Assembly (NCBI GenBank): GCA_002917775.1
Contig: KZ627157.1
Location: forward strand, 678,079 to 742,078
Reading direction: 5' to 3'
DNA length: 64,000 bases
Source: Glaciozyma antarctica PI12
Lineage: Eukaryota > Basidiomycota > Microbotryomycetes > Kriegeriales > Camptobasidiaceae
Shown here: positions 33,165 through 44,405 of the stretch, piece by piece
Position numbering within the stretch: the first letter of the stretch is position 1
Layout: each line of letters starts with the position of its first letter
The notes under the pieces: model-generated
Seen by the model: only the letters and a program-made list of their open reading frames with translations
Told to the model about the DNA's origin: nothing
The model's database searches: none
Program-made: the position numbers and the translations under genes

Positions 33165-34219
33165 TCACGCCTCGACGCAGCTCCTCACCATCTCCTCCAC
33201 CTCCACTGCTCGTTCCTCCGCCTTCCTCCCCTCCTCCCTCGCCCTCCTCTCCAGCACCTCCAGCTCTCCCTCCCTCGCGACAATCCTCCTTTCTACACTC
33301 CTCATCAGCGCCTGTACTGAATCTAAATGCGCCTTGAGCGCTGCTCGCGAGATGGCTTCTCTCGCGACGAGTGGCGAGGAGGAGGGTGAGGTGTCGATAT
33401 CGGATAGAGAGCTGTTGGAGCCTTTTTGGAGGTGGTTAAACGTCGTGGGAGTGCTGTTGCTGGTGCGGGAGAGGCGGTCTCGCAGAGCAGGGGAGCCATG
33501 AGGGTCGGGGAGGAAGGAGGTGGATTGGAGAGAGAGTTCGGATTCCCACGAGGGGCCATAGATCTTGGCGAGGTGGTCGGTGAGCTTTCGTTGTCTGCAA
33601 GCAGGGAGCGTTATTGTCAAGCTTTTGGAGAGAGGGAGAAGGAGAACGGAAGACGCACTTCGCTTTGAGACCCTCCATATCCTGATGAGACCTCTCCGCA
33701 TCCTTCTGATACCCCGCCAACAGCCTCTCCTGCGCCTCAAACGCCTTCTCCAATTCCTCCATCTACCCCAATCAGCTCCCCTCCCCACATGTTCGAAAGC
33801 AAGCTCACCTCCCTCGCCCCCAGTCCACCAGCAGGATTCACCCCCTTCTCCACTTTTCTGAGCTCCCCATTCTCCCGCTGTACCAAAAGGAGTTGCCTCC
33901 TCAGCGCCCCCACCTCAGCCTCTTTATCCCCCAACGCGACGCGCAACCTCACCACCTCCTCCTCCCTCCTCCCCACCTCCTCCTCCCTGCTCTCCATCCT
34001 CAGCGGCTTCGGAGTCGAATCAATACCGAGCGTCTCGCAGAGAGCAGCTGCATCGCGACGAGCGGCTTCGGCGCGTTCTTTAGAGAGGGAGGGTTGGTGC
34101 GCGTGCGAGGGTCGTGCGCCGCGAGGGTTGGAGGAGAGGGTGCGCTGGGGTTTCGTGAGGGTTTCTTGGAGGGTTAGAGGGATGAAAGAGCGGGCGGGGG
34201 AGTCGAAGGTGTCTGCCAT
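33165..34219 (-). CDS. Coiled-coil protein of unknown function
   Basis: I do not recognise this family. The ATG at 34219 gives MADTFDSPARSFIPLTLQET. A charged heptad-rich region follows (ESREEEVGRREEEVVRLRV, ALRRQLLLVQRENGELRKV). After an intron comes MEELEKAFEAQERLLAGYQK and DAERSHQDMEGLKAK. A third exon starts QRKLTDHLAKIYGPSWESEL. The C-terminal part is a Ser-rich linker and another coiled coil (VERRIVAREGELEVLERRA) ending VRSCVEA. Two introns. The layout (disordered N-terminus, parallel coiled coils) is like spindle-pole or cytoskeletal adaptors, but that is only a structural impression. Confidence 0.8.
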
Positions 34220-34587
34220 GGGTGGGAGGAGAGAGAGAGAGAGAGGGAGAACAACAACGCGCTTCGCGACGTCTTTCTCTCTCTCGTGCACGACGTTGGA
34301 AGCGAGCTACGGGATCTCAAAGGGTTATTCGAAGCATTTATCAAAAGGAGATGGCAGGAAACACGAAGAGGAACAGGGTGTCAAAAAGTTCGAAGGTGGG
34401 TCTGCAACAAGGTGAAGGGGGGTTAAGGTGGGAGGAAGGAGATCAACAGCCACGCGGGAGTAGGGAAAGTAAAGTGAGAACATCCACAGGGAGGAACAAA
34501 TCGCGGAGGGGGGTGTACACGGGGATAAACTAGCGAGAATCAACACCGCGCCCCTCCTTCGCCGTCGCCCGCCAACGACAAACGCAG
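34220..34587. other. Intergenic region between MAF1 and the coiled-coil gene
   Basis: About 370 bp, purine-rich on the plus strand. It holds the upstream region of the coiled-coil gene. No other feature seen. Confidence 0.5.
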
Positions 34588-35752
34588 CTACGCCTTCATC
34601 GACTTCTTCCCCTCGTGTCTCTGCGGCGCGAACGAGATGGACGAAGTAGACGCCTTTCTCTTCATCGACGACGAACCTCCTCCGCTCGATTCGACGACTC
34701 CACGACTTCCCGAGCCCCTCCTAGCCCAGATCGAGATGAAGAGGATGCGCTTCATCTTTTTGTTAAAGAGGAAGTAATTGCTCGACCAGAGCAAGCCGCC
34801 CGAGGAGGATTCGCGGAAGTAGTCCTCTGCGTCGTCGGTGGTTGAAGTGGGGGTACCGGGGGCGGGAGAGGGAGGGAAGAAGGACGAGAATGACTTCATC
34901 GGAGTGGTGGGGAAGTTGCGGGAGGAGGAGGAGGCGAGGTTCCGACGCGCCGAGGTCGAATGGTACGAATCGACCCCGTCCATCTCCCATGCCATCCCCC
35001 CGTCGTCGTCCTTCTCAAACGCGTCCGAATCCCCTCCTTCGTCCGATTCGTCGTCGCTTTCGGCTGCGTGAGGATCTGAATCCATATCCGGCGTGTAGGA
35101 GAAGACTTCGCATTCGGCGAGGTCGATGATGGGGTCGAGGACTTGGCGGAGGAAAGGGTTCGTCGGGATCGCGTCCGTCTCGAGGTGCGGGGTCGTAGGG
35201 GGAAGGGCCATCGCGTCGAAGGGGGACGAGGGGAAGGTGAAGGAGGTCGAAGGAGGGTACGAGGAGAAGGACCGTTGCGAGGCGGGGGAGCGCAGGTGGT
35301 CCAACGCCGCCGAGAGGGACGACAGGACGGCGCGAGCGCTTTCCTCGCGACTGAATTCCTCGGGGCGGACCTTGGAGAAGTCGTGGTCCGGGAACGCGAC
35401 GTTGAGAAGCCCGATGAGGAGCCAAAGCGTCTTCCTGCTCGCGCGCTTGTCGAGTGGCCCGAAAGCGCTGTCGAGGAGACCTTGGTGCTGCTCGGGAGGG
35501 GAGACGGAGGTCGAATGGGAGATGTCCTGAATGAGCTCCGACTCGAGGGCCTTGAAGAGGCGGCGCTCGCGACCGATCGCCTTGCACGAGTACGCTTCGA
35601 CCCGAGTTTGTACGCGGAGCGTTGGGGTCGAGAGGTTGAGAGCGCGGGACAGAACGTCGAGTTCGGGGAGTTCGAGGAACTGGGAGGAGGAGGAACGTGG
35701 GTTTCAGCGGGTGAGGTTGAGAACGGGGAACGTGGGGGATACGGACCTTCAT
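34588..35752 (-). CDS. MAF1: Maf1, repressor of RNA polymerase III
   Basis: Nuclear/cytoplasmic phosphoprotein that shuts off Pol III transcription under stress. The first coding exon holds only ATGAAG (35747-35752), spliced to FLELPELDVLSRALNL. Conserved boxes follow: A, RVEAYSCKAIGRERRLFKAL; B, LLIGLLNVAFPDHDFSKVR; C, VFSYTPDMDSDPH and LLWSSNYFLFNKKMKRILFI. Between the B and C parts, and inside box C, are long Ser/Asp-rich segments that make it longer than yeast Maf1. These would be the phosphorylation-regulated loops (inference). Stop TAG at 34588-34590. Only one intron. Confidence 0.95.
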
Positions 35753-36671
35753 CGTACTGCGGATAAAGGGGGAGGCTGGTTGTATGCGAGGAGAACGCCT
35801 GGAGAGGGGCGAACGAGTGGCTGTAGGGCTTGTGGGTTATTGGGATGAGAGCCTAGGTACTGGCATCGAGGGGGGAGGGTTAGCTTCGTCCCCACTGCAC
35901 GTTCGGCCTTCTGAGAGTGGGACTCACGCAAACAACAAAGGAGACTGTTAGGTGTAGTTGACGAGGGGTAGTGAGTTGATACGGGTGAGAGTGTCGATTG
36001 GGAGGGTGGTGAGAGTAGGCGAGGGTGTTGAGGAGGGGGATTAGAAGCTGCAGGTCCGGACGATGGACAGCGGCTTCGGGGGGGGGAAGGTGAGAGTTGG
36101 AGGGAGCGCTTGCGTACGATGCAAGGGCTCGGAGGGGGTTGTTGTGGGAGTGAGTGAGTGCTAACTGTCGAAGCGTCGACGGGATCAGTTGCGATGGAAG
36201 TGGTCGAAGGGAAAGGGAGGAGTAGTCGACCTGAGTGTAAGCGCAGGCGCGCAGCTTGGCTCTCGTTTCGTTTTTCTTCGTCTCTTCGCGTCTTTCCTGC
36301 TCGTCCTTTCCTCTTTAAAGTATGGAAACTACGAATTCGTGCTGTTCTCAGGGAAAAGAGGGAGAAATAGTGGCTGATCGTGTGAAATGTTTGTAAACAG
36401 TCTAATTTCACAGAGTGACGAGGTTGCTCTGGGCGAGTGAGGTTTAAGTTGCTCTTGCTCCTTACCCATAACTCCTTCTTAATCTAGCAGTGTAAGTACT
36501 CTCAAGCAGGACTCCTGCCCCTCCCTCAGCAGCTCCTACTCAGGAACAGAGCAAGTTGACAGAGCTGACGAGTTACTCTCCTCCTCCCCTCTTCTTCTCA
36601 ACTTGCCTCATCACTCCCTTCCTCTTACCACCACTCCATCCTCACCTTTCACCCTTATTTTATCCTACTCG
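35753..36671. other. Divergent intergenic region MAF1 / cyclophilin
   Basis: About 920 bp with no supported gene. It should carry both promoters. A small inverted repeat, TGTGAAAT (36381-36388) and ATTTCACA (36405-36412), encloses a palindromic GTTTGTAAAC (36389-36398). Its role is unknown. Confidence 0.5.
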
Positions 36672-37624
<953 letters not shown>

Positions 37625-37862
37625 ACGGTTCGCCCCCTACCGCCCCCATGTGTTTAAGATCTCGTCTGTGCCGTTGGATCGTAGCGTTGCGAACGAGCGG
37701 GGTTGTTAATCATGAAATCAGCCATTTGCTGTCTCCTGGCGAGAGAGATCCTTCAGCTCTGCACGCGCTCGAGTCGCGCTCCATCCGGCAAGAGAGGGAG
37801 GCGATTGTATGCATTGTCTGCATCACCGCGTGCTCCTTGCCCAAGCTCCATGTCGTCCCGCC

Positions 37863-39607
37863 ATGCCGTACCCACCCTACCAAGTCCTCCCGGAGAAGGC
37901 CTCTCCCACCCCCGCCCTCACTACCCCCCGACACAATCCCCTCAAGCTCATCGCCGCCGTCCTCCTCTCGCTCGCTCTCCTCTCCCACCTTCCCCTCCGT
38001 CCCTCCTCCTCCTCACCCTCTTTCTCCCACCTCTCCACCTCTCTCCAATGCCCCGATCTCCAGCCCCTCCCCATCACAGAATTCAGCTCTCGTCGAACGG
38101 CGCTCGCCGCCCTCCTCCGCGGTGCCGACAATGAAAGCTGGAACGCTTGGGTCTCTGAACCCGGGTGCGCTCCTCCCCCTCTTTGAGAGCTCGTAGCTGA
38201 CGATTCGCAGACCTAATACGCTCTACTACGCCAACCTGAGCCAGTCGCACTGGTCCCTCTCCGAACGTCCGTTCCTCCTCATTCAAACCCCCTCGACCCT
38301 CGGAATCCTCGTGCCGGCTTTCGAGCTCTCCCGCGCTCAATTACTTCCTTTGGCGCTCGAGGAGGGGGAGGAGGTGAATTGGGTGACGTGGGAGGAAGCG
38401 GAGAGTCCTTATGAGGTTCTTGGAGCGTATTTGGAGGAGTTGAGGGAGAAGTATGGAGGGGGGGAGGGGGGGGTGCATTTGGAGGAGAATGTTAGGACGT
38501 TCGTGGGGGAGGGGATAGCGGAGTCTTTGGGAGGAAAGGGGGGAGGTAGAGTGAGAATGGTAGGAGAGGAGGTGAGGGAGCAGAGGATGAGGAAGAGTGA
38601 GATGGAATTGACGGTGCTGAGATGTGTTGCGAAGGTGAGTGCATTTGCTGGAGGGGATAGGGAAGGGGACTGATAAGCGTAGGTGACGCTGGAGGCGTTG
38701 AGAGAGGTTAGGACGCATTTGAGGATTGGGATGACGGAGATGGAGGGGGAGAAGGTGCCTTGATTCCTCGCTGTGTGGTGTTCTGCTTGCTGAAGTACGG
38801 ACGCAGCTCATCGTCGACGCGTTGACGGCTGCTGGACTTGAGGAAATCAGCGCTATCGTCCTCTTCGGCGAGAACGCAGCTCTCCCTCACGCTTCAGCTT
38901 CCTCAACGAAACGAATCGGTCACGGCGAGTTCGCTCTCTTCGACGTGTGAGTCCCGTTCCTTGCCTGCTCGACCCGCCTGACGATTCGAACCTCGGCAGC
39001 GATGGCTCTCTCTACGGCTACATGTCCGACTTTACGCGCACGATGCTCCCCAACCTCGCTTCAGGCTGCGGGCGCATCTCCCACACCTGGCCCAATGCCC
39101 GCGCCAAGCAGATCTGGACAACAGTCCACAGAGCGCAAGAAGCCGGGTTGGCCTCGCTCGTCTCACACAATTCGTCGGGCGGGATTTGGGCGTCTGAGGT
39201 GGATAAGGCTGCGAGGGAGGTGATTGCTGCAGAGGGGTGGGGAGAGTTCTTCTCGCATCGATTGGGGCATGGTGCGTTCTCTTCGCTTTTTGATGGAGGA
39301 GAGCTGATGAGCGCGAGCAGGGATTGGGATTCAGGTGCATGAGCACCCCTACCTGCATTCGGGGAATCAGCAGCTGCTCAAGGAGGGAGAGACGTTCACC
39401 GTCGAGCCAGGCGTGTACATCGAGCAGGGCGTCGACAAGGAGGGAAGCGGGATTGGGATTCGGCTCGAGGATATGGTGCATCGCGTTTCGTTGTTTACGC
39501 GCGTTCTGGTCGCTGACTTGGTTGCGATGGCGTAGGTGCATAAGATGGCGGAAGGGTGGGAGCTGCTGAGTGGGGGGACGCTCGCTGTCAGTCCGTGGAA
39601 TCCGTAG
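37863..39607 (+). CDS. Membrane-anchored M24-family metallopeptidase (Xaa-Pro aminopeptidase-like)
   Basis: Pita-bread-fold peptidase. The ATG at 37863 gives MPYPPYQVLPEKASP, then an N-terminal signal anchor (LKLIAAVLLSLALLSHLPL). The N-domain contains NTLYYANLSQSHWSLSERP. All five metal-ligand segments of the catalytic domain are visible: DGSLYGYMSDFTRT (two Asp), SHRLGHGIGIQVHEHPYL (His), FTVEPGVYI (Glu) and GIGIRLEDMVHKM (Glu). Ends AVSPWNP, TAG 39605-39607. About six introns, one around 39,480-39,535 inside the last metal segment. The exact substrate is not predictable. Tandem between cyclophilin and the acyl-CoA dehydrogenase. Confidence 0.88.
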
Positions 39608-39867
39608 ATCGGAGTTCCGGGGAGAGGGTCGGGTCGCGCGCGCCCTTTGCTCGAATCGTGTCATTTATTCAAACTGTCTCTCTCTGTTTCGCTGCTGCTT
39701 TGTGAGAGCGGTTCCTCGTGCGCCTACCTTGCTCTGAGGAAGGAGGAGTAAAAAACAAGGTTGGGCGTGTAAACCGGCTCGGCTGCTTGTGACCGGCTCG
39801 ACGAGTTCGACCAAGGGGAAGAACGCTGTTTGGCTTTCCTCCAAACGACTCCCACCAAGGACTCAGC

Positions 39868-42672
39868 ATGTCGACCACTCAAACCAAGACTGTGTACCTC
39901 ACGGTACCTACAACGGCGACCAAGAAGGCAGGGGACCTCAAGACCTTCACCCGCGACGAGGTGGCCAAGGTACGCGCAGAGAGTCCGGGGAACGGGGAGG
40001 GATCAAGCAGAGCTGACTCCCAGGACTACAGCACTCGAGCGAGGGAGACCTCTGGATGGTCATCGACACGGCCGTCTACGTGAGGAACCCCTCGCGATTC
40101 AGCGCCTGGTCGCCGAGCTGACCGCGCCTCCCCTCTCAGGACCTCTCCAAGTTCGTCGACATGCATCCGGGAGGATCAAGCGTCCTCATCGATGTGGCTG
40201 GCAAGGATGCGACTGAGGGTGAGTGCGGCTGTGGGGGCGGAGAGGGACGCGAGCTGACGACCTGGGATCCGCTCAGCTTTCTTCGGAATGCACCGTTCGG
40301 ACGTCCTCAAGCGCTGTGAGTCGTCTTAGAAAAGTGGGCTTAGAAGGAGGTGCTGACGTTTTTGCGTGCACGCAGACGGTCGCTACATCATCGGCACGAT
40401 TGGAGGCGAGAAGCCCAAGATGATCCTCCCAACCCCTGGTGCTCTCTCTTCCGTTCCTTACGCCGAGCCTGGATGGTTGAGCGAGGGATTCAAGTCGCCC
40501 TACTACAACGATGGTCACCGTGCTCTCCAGAAGTTCATGAGGGAGTTCAACGATGCGTACGTGGCTCCGGAGGCTCAGGCCCACGAGAAGTCTGGAGAGA
40601 GGGTGGGTTTTTCGTGGCTTTATGAAGGGAAGAAGTTGTTGACTTGCCGTTTTGTAGCCCACTGTCGAGCTCATCCAGAAGATGGGAGCCGCCAACATCA
40701 ACGCCATGGTCCGTCGCAGCTCTTCTTCCTTTCCGCTCTCACAGTCGAGCTGATGTGCGTGGGGTTTGTAGCGCATGGGTCCTACCAAGCTCCTTCACGG
40801 TCTCACTCTTCCCGGCGGCGTCAAGGGCGAGGACTTTGACTACTTCCACGAGTGCGTTCCTGCGAAAGGCGCTCCCTTCGTTTTGCAACTAACCCAATTC
40901 TCCCTCGTCCAGGCTCATCGTTACCCAGGAGCTCGTTCGTGCCGGTGCTCGTGGATACGCCGATGGAATGCAGGGCGGAATGGTCATCGGTGTACGTCCT
41001 TTCGCCGTCTTGGCAGCTTTTTTCGCACTCAACTGACCCTCGCTCCCTGCAGCTCCCTCCCGTCATGAACTACGGCTCCGAGGCTCTCAAGCGCGAGGTC
41101 ATCCCCGAGGTTCTCGCCGGTCGCAAGTTTATCAGTCTCGCGATCTCTGAGGCGTTTGCTGGATCCGACGTTGCCGGACTCCGGTGCACGGCGAAGAAGA
41201 CGCCTGATGGCAAGCACTACATCGTCAACGGCACGAAGAAGTGGATTACGAACGGCACGCCTAGCGCTTTACCGTCGCTACCGCTCGCTTCCGCTGACAC
41301 GCCAGCACGTCCACAGGAACCTTCAGCGATTACTTCTCTACCGGAGTCAACACGGGCAACGGGCTCTCGATGCTCCTCATCCCTCGCGGCGAAGGAGTCG
41401 AGACCAAGCCTATCAAGACGTCCTACTCGGCTTCTGCTGGAACGGCGTACATCACGTTCGACAACGTCAAGGTTCCCGTCGAGAACCTCTTGGGCAAGGA
41501 GGGCAAGGGAATTTACGTTATCCTTTCCAACTTCAACCACGAGGTGCGCTCCTTTCGTTTCGTGTGCGTTGGGGACTTCAGCTGATTCGTGTTGCAGCGC
41601 TGGGTCATGTGCTGCGGTTCGACGATGGGCTCTCGCTTGTGAGTCCTCGTCTCGTTTGTTTGTGAGAACTCGTTCTGATAATTCGTATACGCCTACAGCA
41701 TTGTCGAGGAGTGCTTCAAGTGGGTGCGTACTTCAGTCCTCGTCGGACTTCGGGCGATCGCTGACGATTCTCACAGGCTCATCAACGCAAGGGTGCGTCT
41801 CAGCCGTCGCTACTCCTCCTCGACCTCGCTAATGTTGCTTCCACAGTCTTCGGCAAGGCTCTCATTGAGCAGCCTGTCATTCGCCAGAAGTTCGCTACGA
41901 GTGAGACCTTGATCGTCGTCCATTCTCGCTCGCTGTTCCTGAACCCCACTCTCTCGCAGTGTTTGCCAAGATCGAAGCGACTCAGGCGTTCCTCGAGCAT
42001 GTCACCTACCAGATGAACCACATGACTTGTACGTCGTTGTCGTCGTCGAAGTCTTTTACGTCGCCGACTAATTCGCCCGCAGACGCCGAGCAGGGAGACC
42101 TCCTCGCTGGACCCATCGGACTCCTCAAGGCTGTAAGTCGCTCGCAGGCAGCGAGGGAGCATTAAGGGCTTACTTAGTGACGCAGTACTGCACTCGCGTC
42201 GCTGGAGAGATTGCCGACGACGCCGTTCAGATCTTTGGAGGTCGCGGAATCACTCAGGTTCGTCGTTCTCTTCTCTCGACTCTCTCCTCAGCTGACGTTC
42301 GGTGTTCACAGGGAGGGTATGTAGCTGCTTGCTATCGACCGTGTCATCCCGCAAAGCTAACGCTTTCGTCTTAAGGATGGGAGGCTACATCGAGATGTTC
42401 CAGCGCACCCAGATGAGTCTTCTCCCACTCTTCGTACGTTCTCTAGCTGACAAGAACGTCTCGGAAATACAAGTTCGACGCGATAGAAAGTACCGTCACG
42501 CTCTCCATTGACCGCTGCTAACGTCTTGTCCATCCCACAGCTCGGTGGCGCGGAAGAAGTCCTCAACGATCTCGGAGTTCGCCAGGTCCGCCTCTCTCTC
42601 CCCATTCTCCCTCTCGTACTCACCAACCTGCTTATTAAGGCCTCGCGCAAGATGCCTCGCGCTGTCCTTTAG
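39868..42672 (+). CDS. Cytochrome b5-acyl-CoA dehydrogenase fusion
   Basis: FAD enzyme carrying its own b5 domain, a combination known in fungi. The b5 part is WMVIDTAVYDLSKFVDMHPG with GKDATEAFFGMHRSDV. The dehydrogenase part has ISLAISEAFAGSDVAGL, YIVNGTKKWITNG, GEGVETKPIKTSYSASAGTA, KVPVENLLGKEGKGI, QIFGGRGITQGGMGGY and LGGAEEVLNDLGVRQ. Stop TAG at 42670-42672. There are fifteen or more introns with very small exons: 16 nt (41777-41792), 5 nt (42312-42316) and 15 nt (42471-42485). The last is flanked by non-GT introns in the model that best fits the family. The ATG at 39868 opens MSTTQTKTVYLTVPTTATKK; no targeting signal is evident. Confidence 0.92.
42413..42470 (+). other. Candidate AT-AC intron in the acyl-CoA dehydrogenase gene
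   Basis: Starts ATGAGT directly after the CAG codon and ends GGAAATAC before AAG. It contains the usual GCTGAC branch motif. Splicing here gives RTQKFDAI, the length expected in the family. A canonical 40-nt GT-AG alternative inside it would insert MSLLPLF and drop the Lys. Confidence 0.5.
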
Positions 42673-44405
42673 GTCGTGGGGCAGGGTCGTCGTCCGTTGT
42701 TTTTTGCTTGCAATTTGGTCATTCCATCAGTTTTTGTTCGAGGTGGCGCTGTTGAGGTGCTCGAATCGCGAGATATGGGTTAGGATTGTCGTACGTGAGC
42801 GCGTGAGCTGCCAGCCGTGCGCGCGTCGCTTTTTGGGAGAGATCTCGCTATCGAGGTCAAGGGGAGAGACTTTGCGAGGAGCCCGATTTCGCCACCTGCT
42901 TCTCCGCAAGCTTCTTTGCTCCTGTAAGCCTGCGTCTCACAGTCGGTGGACGACTCCAGCAAAGCGAAAGGAGAGCAGCAAAGGTGGAACATCAAGCCTC
43001 GGAACACATTCTCGCTGTGTGGCGAAGAGTTCTCGCGGGAGGTGGTCGGGGATTCCTCGACGTGTGTTGGTAGTATCCCACGAAAGAGTCTTGTCCAGCA
43101 TGGTAAATTCCCGAGGCGGAGGAAGCAGAACGACAGCTGGAGCGCAAGATCAATTATTCGGGCCTATCTCGCTGCCTAGCGAAACGCGCGCGGGCTGGTA
43201 GATCTTGATGATGCTCGTCGTAGAAGCTGTTTGGGTGTCATAAAGACGTAGCCGCCGAAGAAGCGCAGCGAGGAGTTGGTGCAGCGGGAGAACTCTTCGC
43301 AGGCATCAGCCTCGCTGTTCTCGCGTCCTCGCTGTCGCTGTCTCGCTGTCGTCGGCGCTCAGCGTCTTCCTCGGCCTTGACGTCTCTGCGCAAACTTTTC
43401 GAGACCTCTCGCGCCAGGCTCCAACTAGGGGAAAACGAGGGGCCCCAGGAATCCATCGTCACCGTCGTCGTTTCTTTTTGGTTCGCCCATTCAAATGTTA
43501 TCGATCCGTTTAGTTTCCGCGCGGGGCGGGACACCGCTGCGGGAGGCTGGAGCCAAGTTTGTCTTGACTTGAAAAACATCGTGGACGACTGGCCGTGGGG
43601 GCTGTTTCGCTGTCGCAGCGAGATCCAGACCTGGTCGACGCCAGCGCGGCTCCTCCAAGGACCAGCCCAGGCACCTTACGGAGGAGTCGGTGAGCAAGCC
43701 TGAGGGATCTTTGCTGCCGTTGAACCGAGAGGCGGAGTTGTCGGCCGGAGCGCGCAAAGCGTGTCGCCCTTCGGCTTTTTGCGTCTCGACTCGATTCTAA
43801 AAAGAGAACTGGCCTCCCCTTCCGTTCGGATAGACGGCACGAAACGGCAGCACTCTGGCAAAGACCGAACCAAATTTTTCTCCCGTTGCGAAGGCGAAGG
43901 GAGAGGGACGACGAGGGGCAGGCGTTGCAGGTGTTGAATTCGGGCGCTTTAGGCCTTTCTAGGCAGGCAGCATTCCCTGTGGCGGCGAGGCCCCGGTCTG
44001 GACGGAGTAAAGGGACGCGCTTGTCGTGGGTCGACCGAGAAAGTAATCCATTTTCCGAGGTCAACACCGCGGCTCTTCTCCATCACTTGCTCTGGAGGAG
44101 GGCGTAGGAGGGCTCAGGAGTAGGCACGAACGTGCTAACCGTGGAACCAGGGACCGGAACCAGGAATGGAGCTGCCGAAAGACCGAGGGGATGAGTCGAT
44201 TTTTTTATTGAGAGAATCCAGCCACCTAGACCTTAGCTTCGTTGAGCAGAGAAGATCCCTTCCTCCTTTCCTTCGTCCGTTCCGCCTTCAAATCCTCAAG
44301 TCCTTTCTCGACCACAACCGCCACCGCCACCCCCTCCCCCCGGCACTCCCGTCAGTCTCCTCCCTCCCGCCACCCTCCTCCCTCGTCTAGGCGCCTTCAA
44401 ACAAC
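42673..44405. other. 1.7-kb region upstream of PMA1
   Basis: Longest intergenic stretch in the window. Open frames on both strands look like composition artefacts. It must hold the promoter of a very highly expressed gene. The 200 bp before the PMA1 start are pyrimidine-rich (CCTCC/CTTTCC tracts), as in strong fungal promoters and leaders. A 75-codon upstream frame (44166-44390) ends 15 nt before the PMA1 ATG, but whether it is transcribed is unknown. Confidence 0.5.

Noticed and set aside
44166-44390. 75-codon upstream open frame before PMA1
   Set aside because: No evidence it is in the transcript, and its product resembles nothing. Mentioned only as part of the upstream region.
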